DNA of 64,000 nt from Winogradskyella pelagia. Lineage in GTDB: Bacteria > Bacteroidota > Bacteroidia > Flavobacteriales > Flavobacteriaceae. Below the pieces are notes generated by a model. The model had not been told where the DNA came from and ran no database searches. It saw only the letters and a list, made by a program, of their open reading frames with translations. This document shows, in pieces, positions 8,261 to 15,734 of this stretch (the stretch's first letter is position 1; each line of letters begins with the position of its first letter). The stretch lies in NCBI RefSeq assembly GCF_017581965.1, contig NZ_JAGEVF010000010.1, positions 1-64,000 of the forward strand, written 5' to 3'. Both the position numbers and the translations under genes were made by a program.

Positions 8261-9121
8261 TTACTCTAAAGACCTTAAAATTTCATTTAAGCAATTGGGT
8301 GAATTAAAATCCACCAGTTGGTATTGCATTAAAATTAAATCAAGACCGTTGATTAAATCACCTTTATCCATTTTAACTGGTGTTATTGCTATGTTTTTAA
8401 TATCAGCATATTTTATTTCACGATTTACCCATTTTGACTGAATTGCCTCATCAGAAAGAAATGCTACCACACGATGGCAGGAGCGAATCTTAGACTCAAT
8501 CACATTATGCCAATCTGCACCACCAGGAATCCCTTGATCAAACCAATATTTAATACCTACTTTATCAAAATGGTCTAAATATGGTTTTATTTTATTGTAA
8601 TCATTCTTGGTATAACTTATGAAAACAAAGCCATCGTTTAATTCAGGAGTATCCATAACAGGCTCTGATTTAAGTTGGTCATTAGCTCTTGAAATTGCTA
8701 ACATAATATACTCTAGACTTATTGACGAATCTAAGCCCTTATAGGTATAAGTATAGCCACTTTTTAATATCACTTTAACAGTTTTTGTCCACCATCCGCT
8801 TTCTTGACATGAAGACATGTCTTTTAGGTCATAAATATCGAAGGATTTAGACCTTTTTCCTCTAATAAAAAATCGATAGCTAGTTAATAATAAATGTGGA
8901 CTCTTTTCATCGTCGAAGCCATATATCCATTCACCCCTTATAGCTGGCACATCCTTTAATTTCATTTGCATTCCCGAAAAATCTCCCATGAATTCATGAA
9001 TAGGAAGATGCTCATTTTTATCAGCAATTTCCATGTGTTTTGAACTTACGGGCGAGAGCTTTCCTGAAAACCAAGCTTCCCTAGTGTTAATCATTAGGTT
9101 TAGAAAATCATCAGAATTCAT
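8261..9121 (-). CDS. PH-like + TIR domain protein (likely signal-producing defence enzyme)
   Basis: A 286-residue cytosolic protein. Residues of about 55-148 look like a bacterial PH-like beta module (GEWIYGFDDEKSPHLLLTSY, then a ...VKVILKSGYTYTY strand pair). Residues 164-286 form a TIR domain: FVFISYTKND at 166-175, KYWFDQGIPGGADWH at 191-205, and the helix SKWVNREI at 229-236, where Glu235 sits in the position of the catalytic glutamate of NAD-cleaving TIRs. Bacterial TIRs hydrolyse NAD or make cyclic ADP-ribose isomers. It is the upstream gene of a two-gene unit with the SLOG-membrane protein, which suggests producer and sensor. Exact signal unknown. Confidence 0.75.
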   Translation of the reverse strand: MNSDDFLNLMINTREAWFSGKLSPVSSKHMEIADKNEHLPIHEFMGDFSGMQMKLKDVPAIRGEWIYGFDDEKSPHLLLTSYRFFIRGKRSKSFDIYDLKDMSSCQESGWWTKTVKVILKSGYTYTYKGLDSSISLEYIMLAISRANDQLKSEPVMDTPELNDGFVFISYTKNDYNKIKPYLDHFDKVGIKYWFDQGIPGGADWHNVIESKIRSCHRVVAFLSDEAIQSKWVNREIKYADIKNIAITPVKMDKGDLINGLDLILMQYQLVDFNSPNCLNEILRSLE

Positions 9122-9704
9122 TTTTAAAACTATTTTGCTTGAAATTAATAAATATAATTTGGTTTGAAATTACATTTCCATTTCCTTATTGAATAATTCA
9201 AGCAATTTATTAGTTCATTTTAATATAAAAATGAGAATTTAGTATCTGTCTATTGGCTCTAATAGGAGATTTGAAAATTTAAAATCAAGTTTGAATCAAA
9301 AATGTAAAGTGTTTATATCGAACGCCCAACACCTAGCTCTAATGGACAACTTAAACAAGATAATACCCCTATGGTATTGCAAAAAACATTTACGATGTTT
9401 TTGAAGATAAAAAAGTAAAAAAATATTGCTCTATGAATTTAAATACGGTCTTGAAGCTGTTAGGGTGAAAATGGTTCTTTATAGCCTTGGTTTAGTAAAA
9501 TGGATAAAATATGCGCTACTTCTTTGGAGTAAAAGCGAAAACTAACAAAAAGTTTAGATTTGTGAAATCTCGATGAATCATGATCATTTCTTAACATGAA
9601 GGTCTAAACTAAACCATCAATATTACTGCATAATTTAATATCTTTTCATTTCTAATACTAAATTGCTTTTTAAAGAGTATTAGCTTTTAAACTTAAAATC
9701 AAAC
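9122..9704. other. 583 bp AT-rich intergenic region
   Basis: Lies between the divergent TIR gene and the orphan gene at 9705 and must hold both promoters. No clear gene is visible. One frame on the + strand (about 9430-9543) stays open for some 38 codons and ends at TAA, but has no start or recognisable motif. The rest has stops in all frames. It could be gene debris. Confidence 0.4.
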
Positions 9705-10757
9705 ATGATTCCTGTTACCGACTCTAGACTTTATTTAAAACAACTAAATATTACCAATAGAAACTATGGTGGATTAGATGTCTTAAAGTTATTATTCCCT
9801 AGTTTTCTTGATCCTATTATTAGTTTCGAAGATTTTCAATGGCGCTTATTTGGAGAGATTAAATCAAATTCTGAACTTTTAGTTCCTGAGGGTATTACCT
9901 TCTCTACTCAATACAGAAGGAGGTTCGATGGTGGAGAAACCCTTGACTATAACTGCTACTCCACAGTATGTAACGATAGAAAAGGTAACGATAAATACAC
10001 GCTTCGCAATGAATTATTTGGTTATAATCATTTTGAAACAAGCGGAGTAATAAGCATATGTGATTTTGCAATTAAAGAGTCAAAGAACAGTTTTTTGAGC
10101 CAACAATTAAATTATAAAGCGCATCATGATGGTATATATATATTGGCCGTTGATAATGGTCTAAAAAAATCACCTTTTATTGAAAAATGGATAGAAGCTG
10201 GAATGTTCATTGTAAATTCTAGAAAATATCCACATTTAAGGTTTGCTATTATGCACTTTCCATATACAGTTAAAGAAGTGTTTTGCAAGAATATCTTAGA
10301 CCTTAGGCAGCGAAAAGCTCAACAGTGGCTAGTAGACGAGTTAAGATGCTTTGATATTTTGAATTCAAAATTCAAAGGTTGTGAAAAATACGATTGGTTT
10401 TATGCTCTTAGCTTGATTATGGATAGTATTCATGGCGGAAATATAATCACTTCAAGAATAGGAACTATTCTAAGAAAGGCTAGTGTAAATGGTCTGGTAT
10501 TCCCATCAGCTCGATCCAACTGTAGTGTATCCTATAAGGATGGAGAATTGGTAGATTTTAAAGGTTGGAATTTTGTTCAATATGACACTTCTATTTCAAA
10601 TTATACATGCAAAATTGAAGGAGGCAATGTCACACCGCGATTCGACCCAGACCTTTTTGACCTTAATGATAATTTAGAGGAAGGTTGGTATGTTAATATG
10701 ATTGAAAAGCCATTCTTTGATGAATTGAATGAAAAGCATAAAAAAGCATTCCTATAG
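9705..10757 (+). CDS. Unrecognised 350-residue protein, possible RES-like C-terminal segment
   Basis: I do not recognise the family. The protein is soluble, without signal peptide or membrane segment. It has aromatic and Cys-rich patches. One segment, GGNIITSRIGTILRKASVNG at about 244-263 followed by LVFPSAR, recalls the closing motif of RES domains (a helix, then G-[IL]-x-[YF]-PS-x-R), which are NAD-degrading toxins. The matching N-terminal Arg and Glu signatures could not be placed, so this is only a hint. It stands alone in a defence-rich stretch with gene remnants on both sides. Confidence 0.5.
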   Translation: MIPVTDSRLYLKQLNITNRNYGGLDVLKLLFPSFLDPIISFEDFQWRLFGEIKSNSELLVPEGITFSTQYRRRFDGGETLDYNCYSTVCNDRKGNDKYTLRNELFGYNHFETSGVISICDFAIKESKNSFLSQQLNYKAHHDGIYILAVDNGLKKSPFIEKWIEAGMFIVNSRKYPHLRFAIMHFPYTVKEVFCKNILDLRQRKAQQWLVDELRCFDILNSKFKGCEKYDWFYALSLIMDSIHGGNIITSRIGTILRKASVNGLVFPSARSNCSVSYKDGELVDFKGWNFVQYDTSISNYTCKIEGGNVTPRFDPDLFDLNDNLEEGWYVNMIEKPFFDELNEKHKKAFL

Positions 10758-10851
10758 GCTCCTAAATATGGAAAATAACTGAGAATACAGAAAATTAAAT
10801 CCGGTAAAAACTTGCTAACTAAAATCCTCAGGGATTTTCTATTTTGTTTGT

Positions 10852-10998
10852 ATTAATCGGTTTCCTGAAATGGTAAAGAAGGGGTCGTAACCTATCCCCA
10901 AACACTATGGCGGTTTAGGTAAAGCTATTGCAAATTATGATGGTGAACTGAGCTATAGCGACCATTACCCTATTTCGGTGAAGTTACGGGAGTCATAA
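10852..10998 (+). pseudogene. 3' remnant of an endonuclease/exonuclease/phosphatase (EEP) gene
   Basis: One + strand frame reads NRFPEMVKKGS, a TAA stop, then PIPKHYGGLGKAIANYDGEL and, directly after, SYSDHYPISVKLRES and TAA. The SDHYPI motif is the catalytic Ser-Asp-His closing motif of EEP-superfamily hydrolases. There is no start codon or upstream domain, and an internal stop at about 10888. This is the tail of a gene whose 5' part has been lost, probably during island turnover. The surrounding 10758-11073 holds no other feature. Confidence 0.5.
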
Positions 10999-11073
10999 CT
11001 CATATCTTAGTGCGTTCTGTTTTGTGAAAGATTATTGATAAGGTTTTGATGGGGACTTTACAGTACCGGTGTA

Positions 11074-11961
11074 CTATTGCATACAAGATTTGTACAGTCT
11101 GTCAAAGCGTTCACAAACTTTTGTCACTACATCTTCAATTTCATTAGCCATAGATGAATTATGAAATAGTAAAGCCTCTAAAGAATCACCAGAAGGTGGA
11201 TATATAGTTAACATCTTATTGTAATCGTTTAAATATATCCTATATGGTAAAAAGGAATCAAAACTCATATTATATAGTTCATCAAAAACCATTGTTAAAA
11301 CGTGTTGCTCATAATTTGGCATAATTGAAATCCTATTTGAGATTGCAACACCTATGTTATCATAATATGACAAACACGTTGGATGATTACCTTCTTTTGT
11401 ATTTATGATTTTAAAGCTTTTAGTTTTGAAAAGCTTATTCAGCTTTTTTACCTTATTTTCTTTCTTATCCTCTTTTAAGAGCAGACAATTGAATCGTAAG
11501 CTATTCGCAGAAACAAAATCTGAAAGCTTAATAACTGTGGATGCATTAATAATCTCTAGTATTTCCTGTTTGCAATTCTCTGAGCTATCATCTGACTTAT
11601 GTTTGCCTCCATTTACTGAAAGCTTAATGCCCGCTTCTCTATTGAATTTTTCGGAGTATTCATATAAGTTCATAGAACCGATAATAATATGAAGCTCATT
11701 AAGGTATATCTTAGAATGTAAATTAGGATGTGATAGTAGCGTTAGATGTTTTAACTGATTAAGCTTATTGAATTCCTTGTCCGTTAGACCATCTTCGCGG
11801 CATACCATTAATATTTCAACGCCTCTCTTATCACAGTTTTGAAGTGCCTTATAGACTTCTTCTGACGTTTTTATATAAGGTACAACAAGCACGATTTCAT
11901 CTTTTGCGTCATCAAAAAGACGAAATAAGTGATTAACAAAATTGGATTTATTTAAGAACAT
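11074..11961 (-). CDS. Phospholipase D-like protein with one HKD motif
   Basis: A 295-residue cytosolic protein. Residues 1-115 form a PLD-like domain: VPYIKTSEEVYKAL, the strand VEILMVCREDG, and the catalytic HSKIYLNEL with His82 and Lys84, followed by IIIGSMNLYEYS in which Ser96 and Asn98 complete the HxK-x(n)-GSxN signature. Only one HKD copy is present, so a homodimer would be needed to form the active site, as in Nuc-type nucleases. Residues 150-295 are unrecognised. One-HKD proteins are common in defence loci as nucleases, but substrate cannot be read from sequence. It is a single minus-strand gene flanked by remnants. Confidence 0.75.
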   Translation of the reverse strand: MFLNKSNFVNHLFRLFDDAKDEIVLVVPYIKTSEEVYKALQNCDKRGVEILMVCREDGLTDKEFNKLNQLKHLTLLSHPNLHSKIYLNELHIIIGSMNLYEYSEKFNREAGIKLSVNGGKHKSDDSSENCKQEILEIINASTVIKLSDFVSANSLRFNCLLLKEDKKENKVKKLNKLFKTKSFKIINTKEGNHPTCLSYYDNIGVAISNRISIMPNYEQHVLTMVFDELYNMSFDSFLPYRIYLNDYNKMLTIYPPSGDSLEALLFHNSSMANEIEDVVTKVCERFDRLYKSCMQ

Positions 11962-12063
11962 GATGTAGGTTTGATAATTGGGGTAATGGCTAATTTAAGT
12001 TTTCAAATATAATAGGGATTTCCAATTAATAAAACCTGAATTAATTAATTATTAATTGATACG

Positions 12064-12486
12064 CTATTGTTTTAGAAATCCACTTAATTTTTCGCGGCGG
12101 AAATCTATAAACAATTCTACATTTTTGGTGTCTCCTACAGGTTCTCCCCACGTAAAATTTGAAAAATGCCATTTGTTCTTAGTTTCATTTTCAATTTTGA
12201 ATTTTGGAGGTAAAATAGAACAATATGGACCATATAAATCGTTAGCCTTTTCTATTAAAATCTTTCGAAGAACATTTGAAAAATCCGAAGGTCGAATCAA
12301 ACTTGTTGGTAAATAGACCAAATTAGTTGGTGCCGTATACAACCCGTAATTTGGAATAGAATTTTCATTTTTTTCAACACCGAAGCTATCATAAAGCCGG
12401 TTTTTTCCGACGTTGTCGGAATGGGGTTTGGTTTCACCACGACTTGGAATTGAGGCCGCGGGTTTCTTTCTGCGCAGGAATTGGGT
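12064..12486 (-). pseudogene. Open frame without ATG, probable broken gene
   Basis: A minus-strand frame is open from a stop at 12487-12489 down to TAG at 12064-12066, about 140 codons, but contains no ATG. The only usable start is TTG at 12342, giving 92 residues. The translation is protein-like (LVYLPTSLIRPSDFSNVL, then NVELFIDFRREKL near the end), but the family is not recognised. The palindrome TCCGACGTTGTCGGA (12406-12420) lies within the frame, as if the 5' part of the gene had been replaced. An overlapping + strand frame at 12056-12316 is less convincing. Confidence 0.35.
12395..12434 (+). repeat. Direct repeat copy A with perfect palindrome
   Basis: The core TCCGACGTTGTCGGA (12406-12420; stem TCCGAC/GTCGGA, loop GTT) is flanked by GGTTTT on the left and ATGGGGTTTGG on the right. 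A second copy with the same core and related flanks lies 290 bp downstream. Confidence 0.6.
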
Positions 12487-12695
12487 TATTTAATGTTCAT
12501 TTTTGAGAGACCAAAAACGAACCAAAACGTCTTTGCTGAAAAAAGGAAATTACTCAGGAAATGCCAAGCATTTTCCTTCGTACCATTCGCTCTAGTACCT
12601 GGGTAATTTTAACTCCATTTTAGTATAAGATTTCAATCCTTGGTTTTCTTCTCAAGGATGGTTCTACTGCTCATTATTTCTGCTTTTCAGCGGTT
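12421..12695. other. 275 bp segment between two palindromic repeats
   Basis: Non-coding segment framed by the two direct repeats. It contains no complete gene. The left part overlaps the broken frame of the preceding pseudogene. No transposase or recombinase fragment is recognisable. Confidence 0.35.
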
Positions 12696-12725
12696 TCCGA
12701 CGTTGTCGGAATTGGGTTTTCTGGT
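12686..12725 (+). repeat. Direct repeat copy B with perfect palindrome
   Basis: The same 15 bp palindrome core TCCGACGTTGTCGGA at 12696-12710, with GCGGTT upstream and ATTGGGTTTTCTGG downstream. It is in the same orientation as copy A. It ends close to the 3' end of the NERD gene. Confidence 0.6.
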
Positions 12726-12737
12726 TTATAGCTAAGA

Positions 12738-13808
12738 TTAGAGTGACCTTAAGAATCCTTTAAGCCCTCGAAGTTCTGTTTTACTTAGACATGGTTCAAA
12801 GTATTGAATATAGCCATTGACTTCTTTAAGGGTTTTTATTGATACGTACTGAAAATTTTCCTTAGGTTTATTATTGACCATCACAATGAGGTTTCTTATT
12901 GGTATTTTCTTTTCACCCCAAGGGTGGTAGCCTAAAAACACATGGTCGCTTATGGTGTCTGTATGTACCATTCTGTACAAAGCATGACTGGTCCGTTTTA
13001 TTTGTGCCACTGGTGAGCGCAAGTCGAGATTATTAATGGACTTTTGACTCCAGTTTTTTGTTTCAATGATAAATATCCCTGATGGTCCTAACACCAAATG
13101 ATCTATCTGAATGCTGGAAATATAGCTTCGCTCGGCTTTATAAAAGAGTGGTTTTTGAAAGTGCACATTGAAGTCATTGATTACAATAAAATCCTCTGGC
13201 AATTTTTCCAATTCCTTTTGAACTTTATGCTCTCCAATAGCGCCATACATTAAGGGCTTAAGATTTTCGAGGGTTGTTTTTGTTCTTTCCAATTTTTTGA
13301 TTTCCGGTTGTGCTTTTTGGGCAATGACCTCAGTTCTATGGTCTGTGTAATGGTTGATCTTCTTATTTAAATGGGTCATCTTTACAATGACACCTTGCAT
13401 TTTTTGCCTCAGCACAGCATTGAAATTATGTTCGAATTGGTCAATTTGGCGATTTACACGAGACAATTTTATAGTGTGAAATAATTGCCACAAAAAAAAT
13501 GTTGGCTTGTTATCGCTTAGGGATTTACGTCTTTCTTTAAGTTGTTCTAATTGTAACTTTAACTGTTCTGAAGTGAACAGCGTTTGTTTTTCATAGGTCT
13601 GTTCCGTTCTTTGCAGCTCTTCCTTGAACTGTATTAATTCTTGTTCAAGTTCTTGCTCTGCTTGCTGCTTTATATGCTGTTTTTTGGCCTTGTGACTCGA
13701 CAGAAACGCCTTAATGTCGCCTACTGAGGAAAACTGGGTAAGGCCTTTATATTTTAATTCTTTTTTTAAGGTTTTTAAGGACTCTATTTGGCCAATTACT
13801 TTTGCCAT
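12738..13808 (-). CDS. NERD-domain protein with long N-terminal coiled coil
   Basis: A 356-residue protein. Residues 45-180 are Glu/Gln/Lys rich and should form a long coiled coil. A NERD (nuclease-related) domain follows: GAIGEHKVQKEL at 189-200, INDFNVHF near 210, and SIQIDHLVLGPSGIFIIETK at 232-251. Asp236, Glu249 and Lys251 fit the PD-(D/E)xK-like site of the domain. NERD proteins are predicted nucleases acting on DNA; most are uncharacterised. It is transcribed away from the hsd operon, 134 bp after the membrane-protein gene in the same direction, so it may be the last gene of that block. Confidence 0.75.
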   Translation of the reverse strand: MAKVIGQIESLKTLKKELKYKGLTQFSSVGDIKAFLSSHKAKKQHIKQQAEQELEQELIQFKEELQRTEQTYEKQTLFTSEQLKLQLEQLKERRKSLSDNKPTFFLWQLFHTIKLSRVNRQIDQFEHNFNAVLRQKMQGVIVKMTHLNKKINHYTDHRTEVIAQKAQPEIKKLERTKTTLENLKPLMYGAIGEHKVQKELEKLPEDFIVINDFNVHFQKPLFYKAERSYISSIQIDHLVLGPSGIFIIETKNWSQKSINNLDLRSPVAQIKRTSHALYRMVHTDTISDHVFLGYHPWGEKKIPIRNLIVMVNNKPKENFQYVSIKTLKEVNGYIQYFEPCLSKTELRGLKGFLRSL

Positions 13809-13942
13809 TTATGAACTTTAAAAATTATAATTAACAGGAAACAATTATACATGTTTTTTTCTTACACAGAGATAGAATATCTTTAAATCCTATTGCCTCT
13901 ATCAATTCATAATCCAAATTAATATTGCATTTAAGAATACTA

Positions 13943-14917
13943 TTAATTGAATAACTTTTCTAATATAATCTGAACAATGATGGGCAAAATGGTTATTCCA
14001 AATAAACTTAAGCTATTCCAAACTGTTTTCATACCAACTGGTAACGAAGGAATGTTTGCTATTTTCCCTCTTAATTCTAACAAAGAGTGGTACTTCTCCG
14101 ATGAAATAGGTTGATCATTTTTTGCTTTAGTTAGCATAGACTCAAATTCCTGTTGTAAAAGCTCAGAAACCTCATCTTTTAATTTACTTTTTTGTTTTTG
14201 GATTTTGTTACGAATTGGAATCATTGGAATTATATATGCAGACACAATGACTATTGCCGCAAAAATGCCATATCCAATTATTAGTGAATTGAGAGGGTAT
14301 TTTGAAAAGTAAATACTTCCCATTGAAAACGCTACATAAAATGCTGCCACGACACTCATTTTTTTTGACAGTTCTGTGACATATCTGATGGTAATATCGG
14401 TTCTGTCATAAATTTTAGCCTTAATATTCTTCGACGTCTTATAAAGCAATATGAAGAGTTGCGAAAGGGCATAAATACTTGCTCCAGTCAAAAAATTAAC
14501 CAAAAACAGGAAAAAACAAAGGAATAAATTGAGTTTAAAATTATCGTCCCATAAATTGAAATAAAATGGAGAAAGGCCTATTAAAAGGCCATACCCTACT
14601 CCAATTATTGCAACCTTGGACTTGTTAAAAACAGCTCTATATAACTTAGTTACAAAAGAATGATCAAAATCTGATAAGGCTTCAATAAATTGAATTGAAT
14701 TATTACTTGTGTAGTTTTGAATCCATTTTACTCCTAAAATAAGAACAAAGGTACCTCCTAATAAAAGTCCAATAAAAATAGAATCTGTAACATTTTGAAT
14801 GCTAGAATATTGTAATATAATATATGCCAGTGAACTCACGATTAACAACACAAGATATACTGTAATATTCCTTGTTTTACCTAAAAACCAGGCATCAATT
14901 AACTTCTGTACGTCCAT
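13943..14917 (-). CDS. Multi-pass membrane protein paired with a lipase-like protein
   Basis: A 324-residue protein with about seven hydrophobic segments (near 18-36, 47-65, 103-120, 127-155, 186-204, 213-236 and 301-320) and a charged cytosolic loop at about 240-290. No family is recognised. Its start overlaps the end of the alpha/beta hydrolase gene by 23 bp, indicating translational coupling and a joint role. The pair follows hsdR in the same direction. Inference: an accessory, perhaps abortive, module acting at the membrane; function not established. Confidence 0.6.
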   Translation of the reverse strand: MDVQKLIDAWFLGKTRNITVYLVLLIVSSLAYIILQYSSIQNVTDSIFIGLLLGGTFVLILGVKWIQNYTSNNSIQFIEALSDFDHSFVTKLYRAVFNKSKVAIIGVGYGLLIGLSPFYFNLWDDNFKLNLFLCFFLFLVNFLTGASIYALSQLFILLYKTSKNIKAKIYDRTDITIRYVTELSKKMSVVAAFYVAFSMGSIYFSKYPLNSLIIGYGIFAAIVIVSAYIIPMIPIRNKIQKQKSKLKDEVSELLQQEFESMLTKAKNDQPISSEKYHSLLELRGKIANIPSLPVGMKTVWNSLSLFGITILPIIVQIILEKLFN

Positions 14918-15716
14918 AGATAATGTTATTTTTAATTAAAGAAAGTGCTTCATCATCGAAAAGAATTGAATTATGTAAGGTTACATTTCTAACTAGTATG
15001 TTTTTCGAACAAGTAAGTAAACTTTCCTTAGGACAAATTAAATTATCACCATTCGAAAAAATATTGAGTCTCCTTGATTTTTCAAATTCCGTAATACTAT
15101 TTATAAAGCTGCTATTTGGAATCATTTGATTTGAACTCACACCAAATCCAAATCTTCCAAATTTAGTGCCTTTATGAGGTGTACTTAATGTAATCAAGTT
15201 AATATTTTTCTCCATTTCTAGAGCTGTCATAGCTTTTTTAGCAATTAACCCTCCCATACTATGCCCTATTAATGTAATATTATGATGAGGATTTTTTTTA
15301 ACCAATTCGCTTACCACCTTATTTAAAGTACTTACTTGTAAATTTAAATCCCCAGTAAATGGTTTATACCTAATTATCTTATATCCAACACCATGCTTCC
15401 TTAACATTAAAAACAACTTTCTATAGGCTATAGGTGTAAGTGTATATCCAGGTAAGATTATAGCAGTTTTATTAGTTTGGGCATCATAAGGTCTCCATGA
15501 ACCAATAAACTCAAAAGGAAAAGCAAAAAAAATGAGGCACTGTAAACCCATTTCTTTGATAACCGCATACAATGGAAAATCCTTTTTACTATATATTTTC
15601 TCTTTATTAGCCCACGAGCACAAAACATAAGTGAACAAAACATAAGAACAAGCAAGGCAAATAACAATCGTAACTGAAACTAAAATTATAATTATAACAT
15701 TACCCATATCCAACAT
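14895..15716 (-). CDS. Membrane-anchored alpha/beta hydrolase (lipase/PGAP1-like)
   Basis: A 273-residue protein. Residues 5-30 are a strong membrane anchor. The alpha/beta-hydrolase fold follows: an oxyanion-strand region TAIILPGYTLTP at 84-95, the nucleophile elbow ITLIGHSMGGL at 147-157 with Ser153, a likely acid Asp224 in FSNGDNLICP, and His248 in VTLHNS. This is a complete triad, so an active lipase or esterase is likely, acting on membrane lipid or an acyl substrate. It begins 18 bp after the hsdR stop and overlaps the downstream membrane-protein gene, so both may be read through from the restriction operon. Confidence 0.75.
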   Translation of the reverse strand: MLDMGNVIIIILVSVTIVICLACSYVLFTYVLCSWANKEKIYSKKDFPLYAVIKEMGLQCLIFFAFPFEFIGSWRPYDAQTNKTAIILPGYTLTPIAYRKLFLMLRKHGVGYKIIRYKPFTGDLNLQVSTLNKVVSELVKKNPHHNITLIGHSMGGLIAKKAMTALEMEKNINLITLSTPHKGTKFGRFGFGVSSNQMIPNSSFINSITEFEKSRRLNIFSNGDNLICPKESLLTCSKNILVRNVTLHNSILFDDEALSLIKNNIIYGRTEVN

Positions 15717-15734
15717 TAGGCTATTAGAACTTAG

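Noticed and set aside
9430-9543. Short open + strand stretch before the orphan gene
   Set aside because: About 38 codons without start codon or recognised motif; reported only as part of the intergenic region.
12056-12316. + strand frame of 86 codons over the broken gene
   Set aside because: Antisense to the better minus-strand frame, which is longer and more protein-like.
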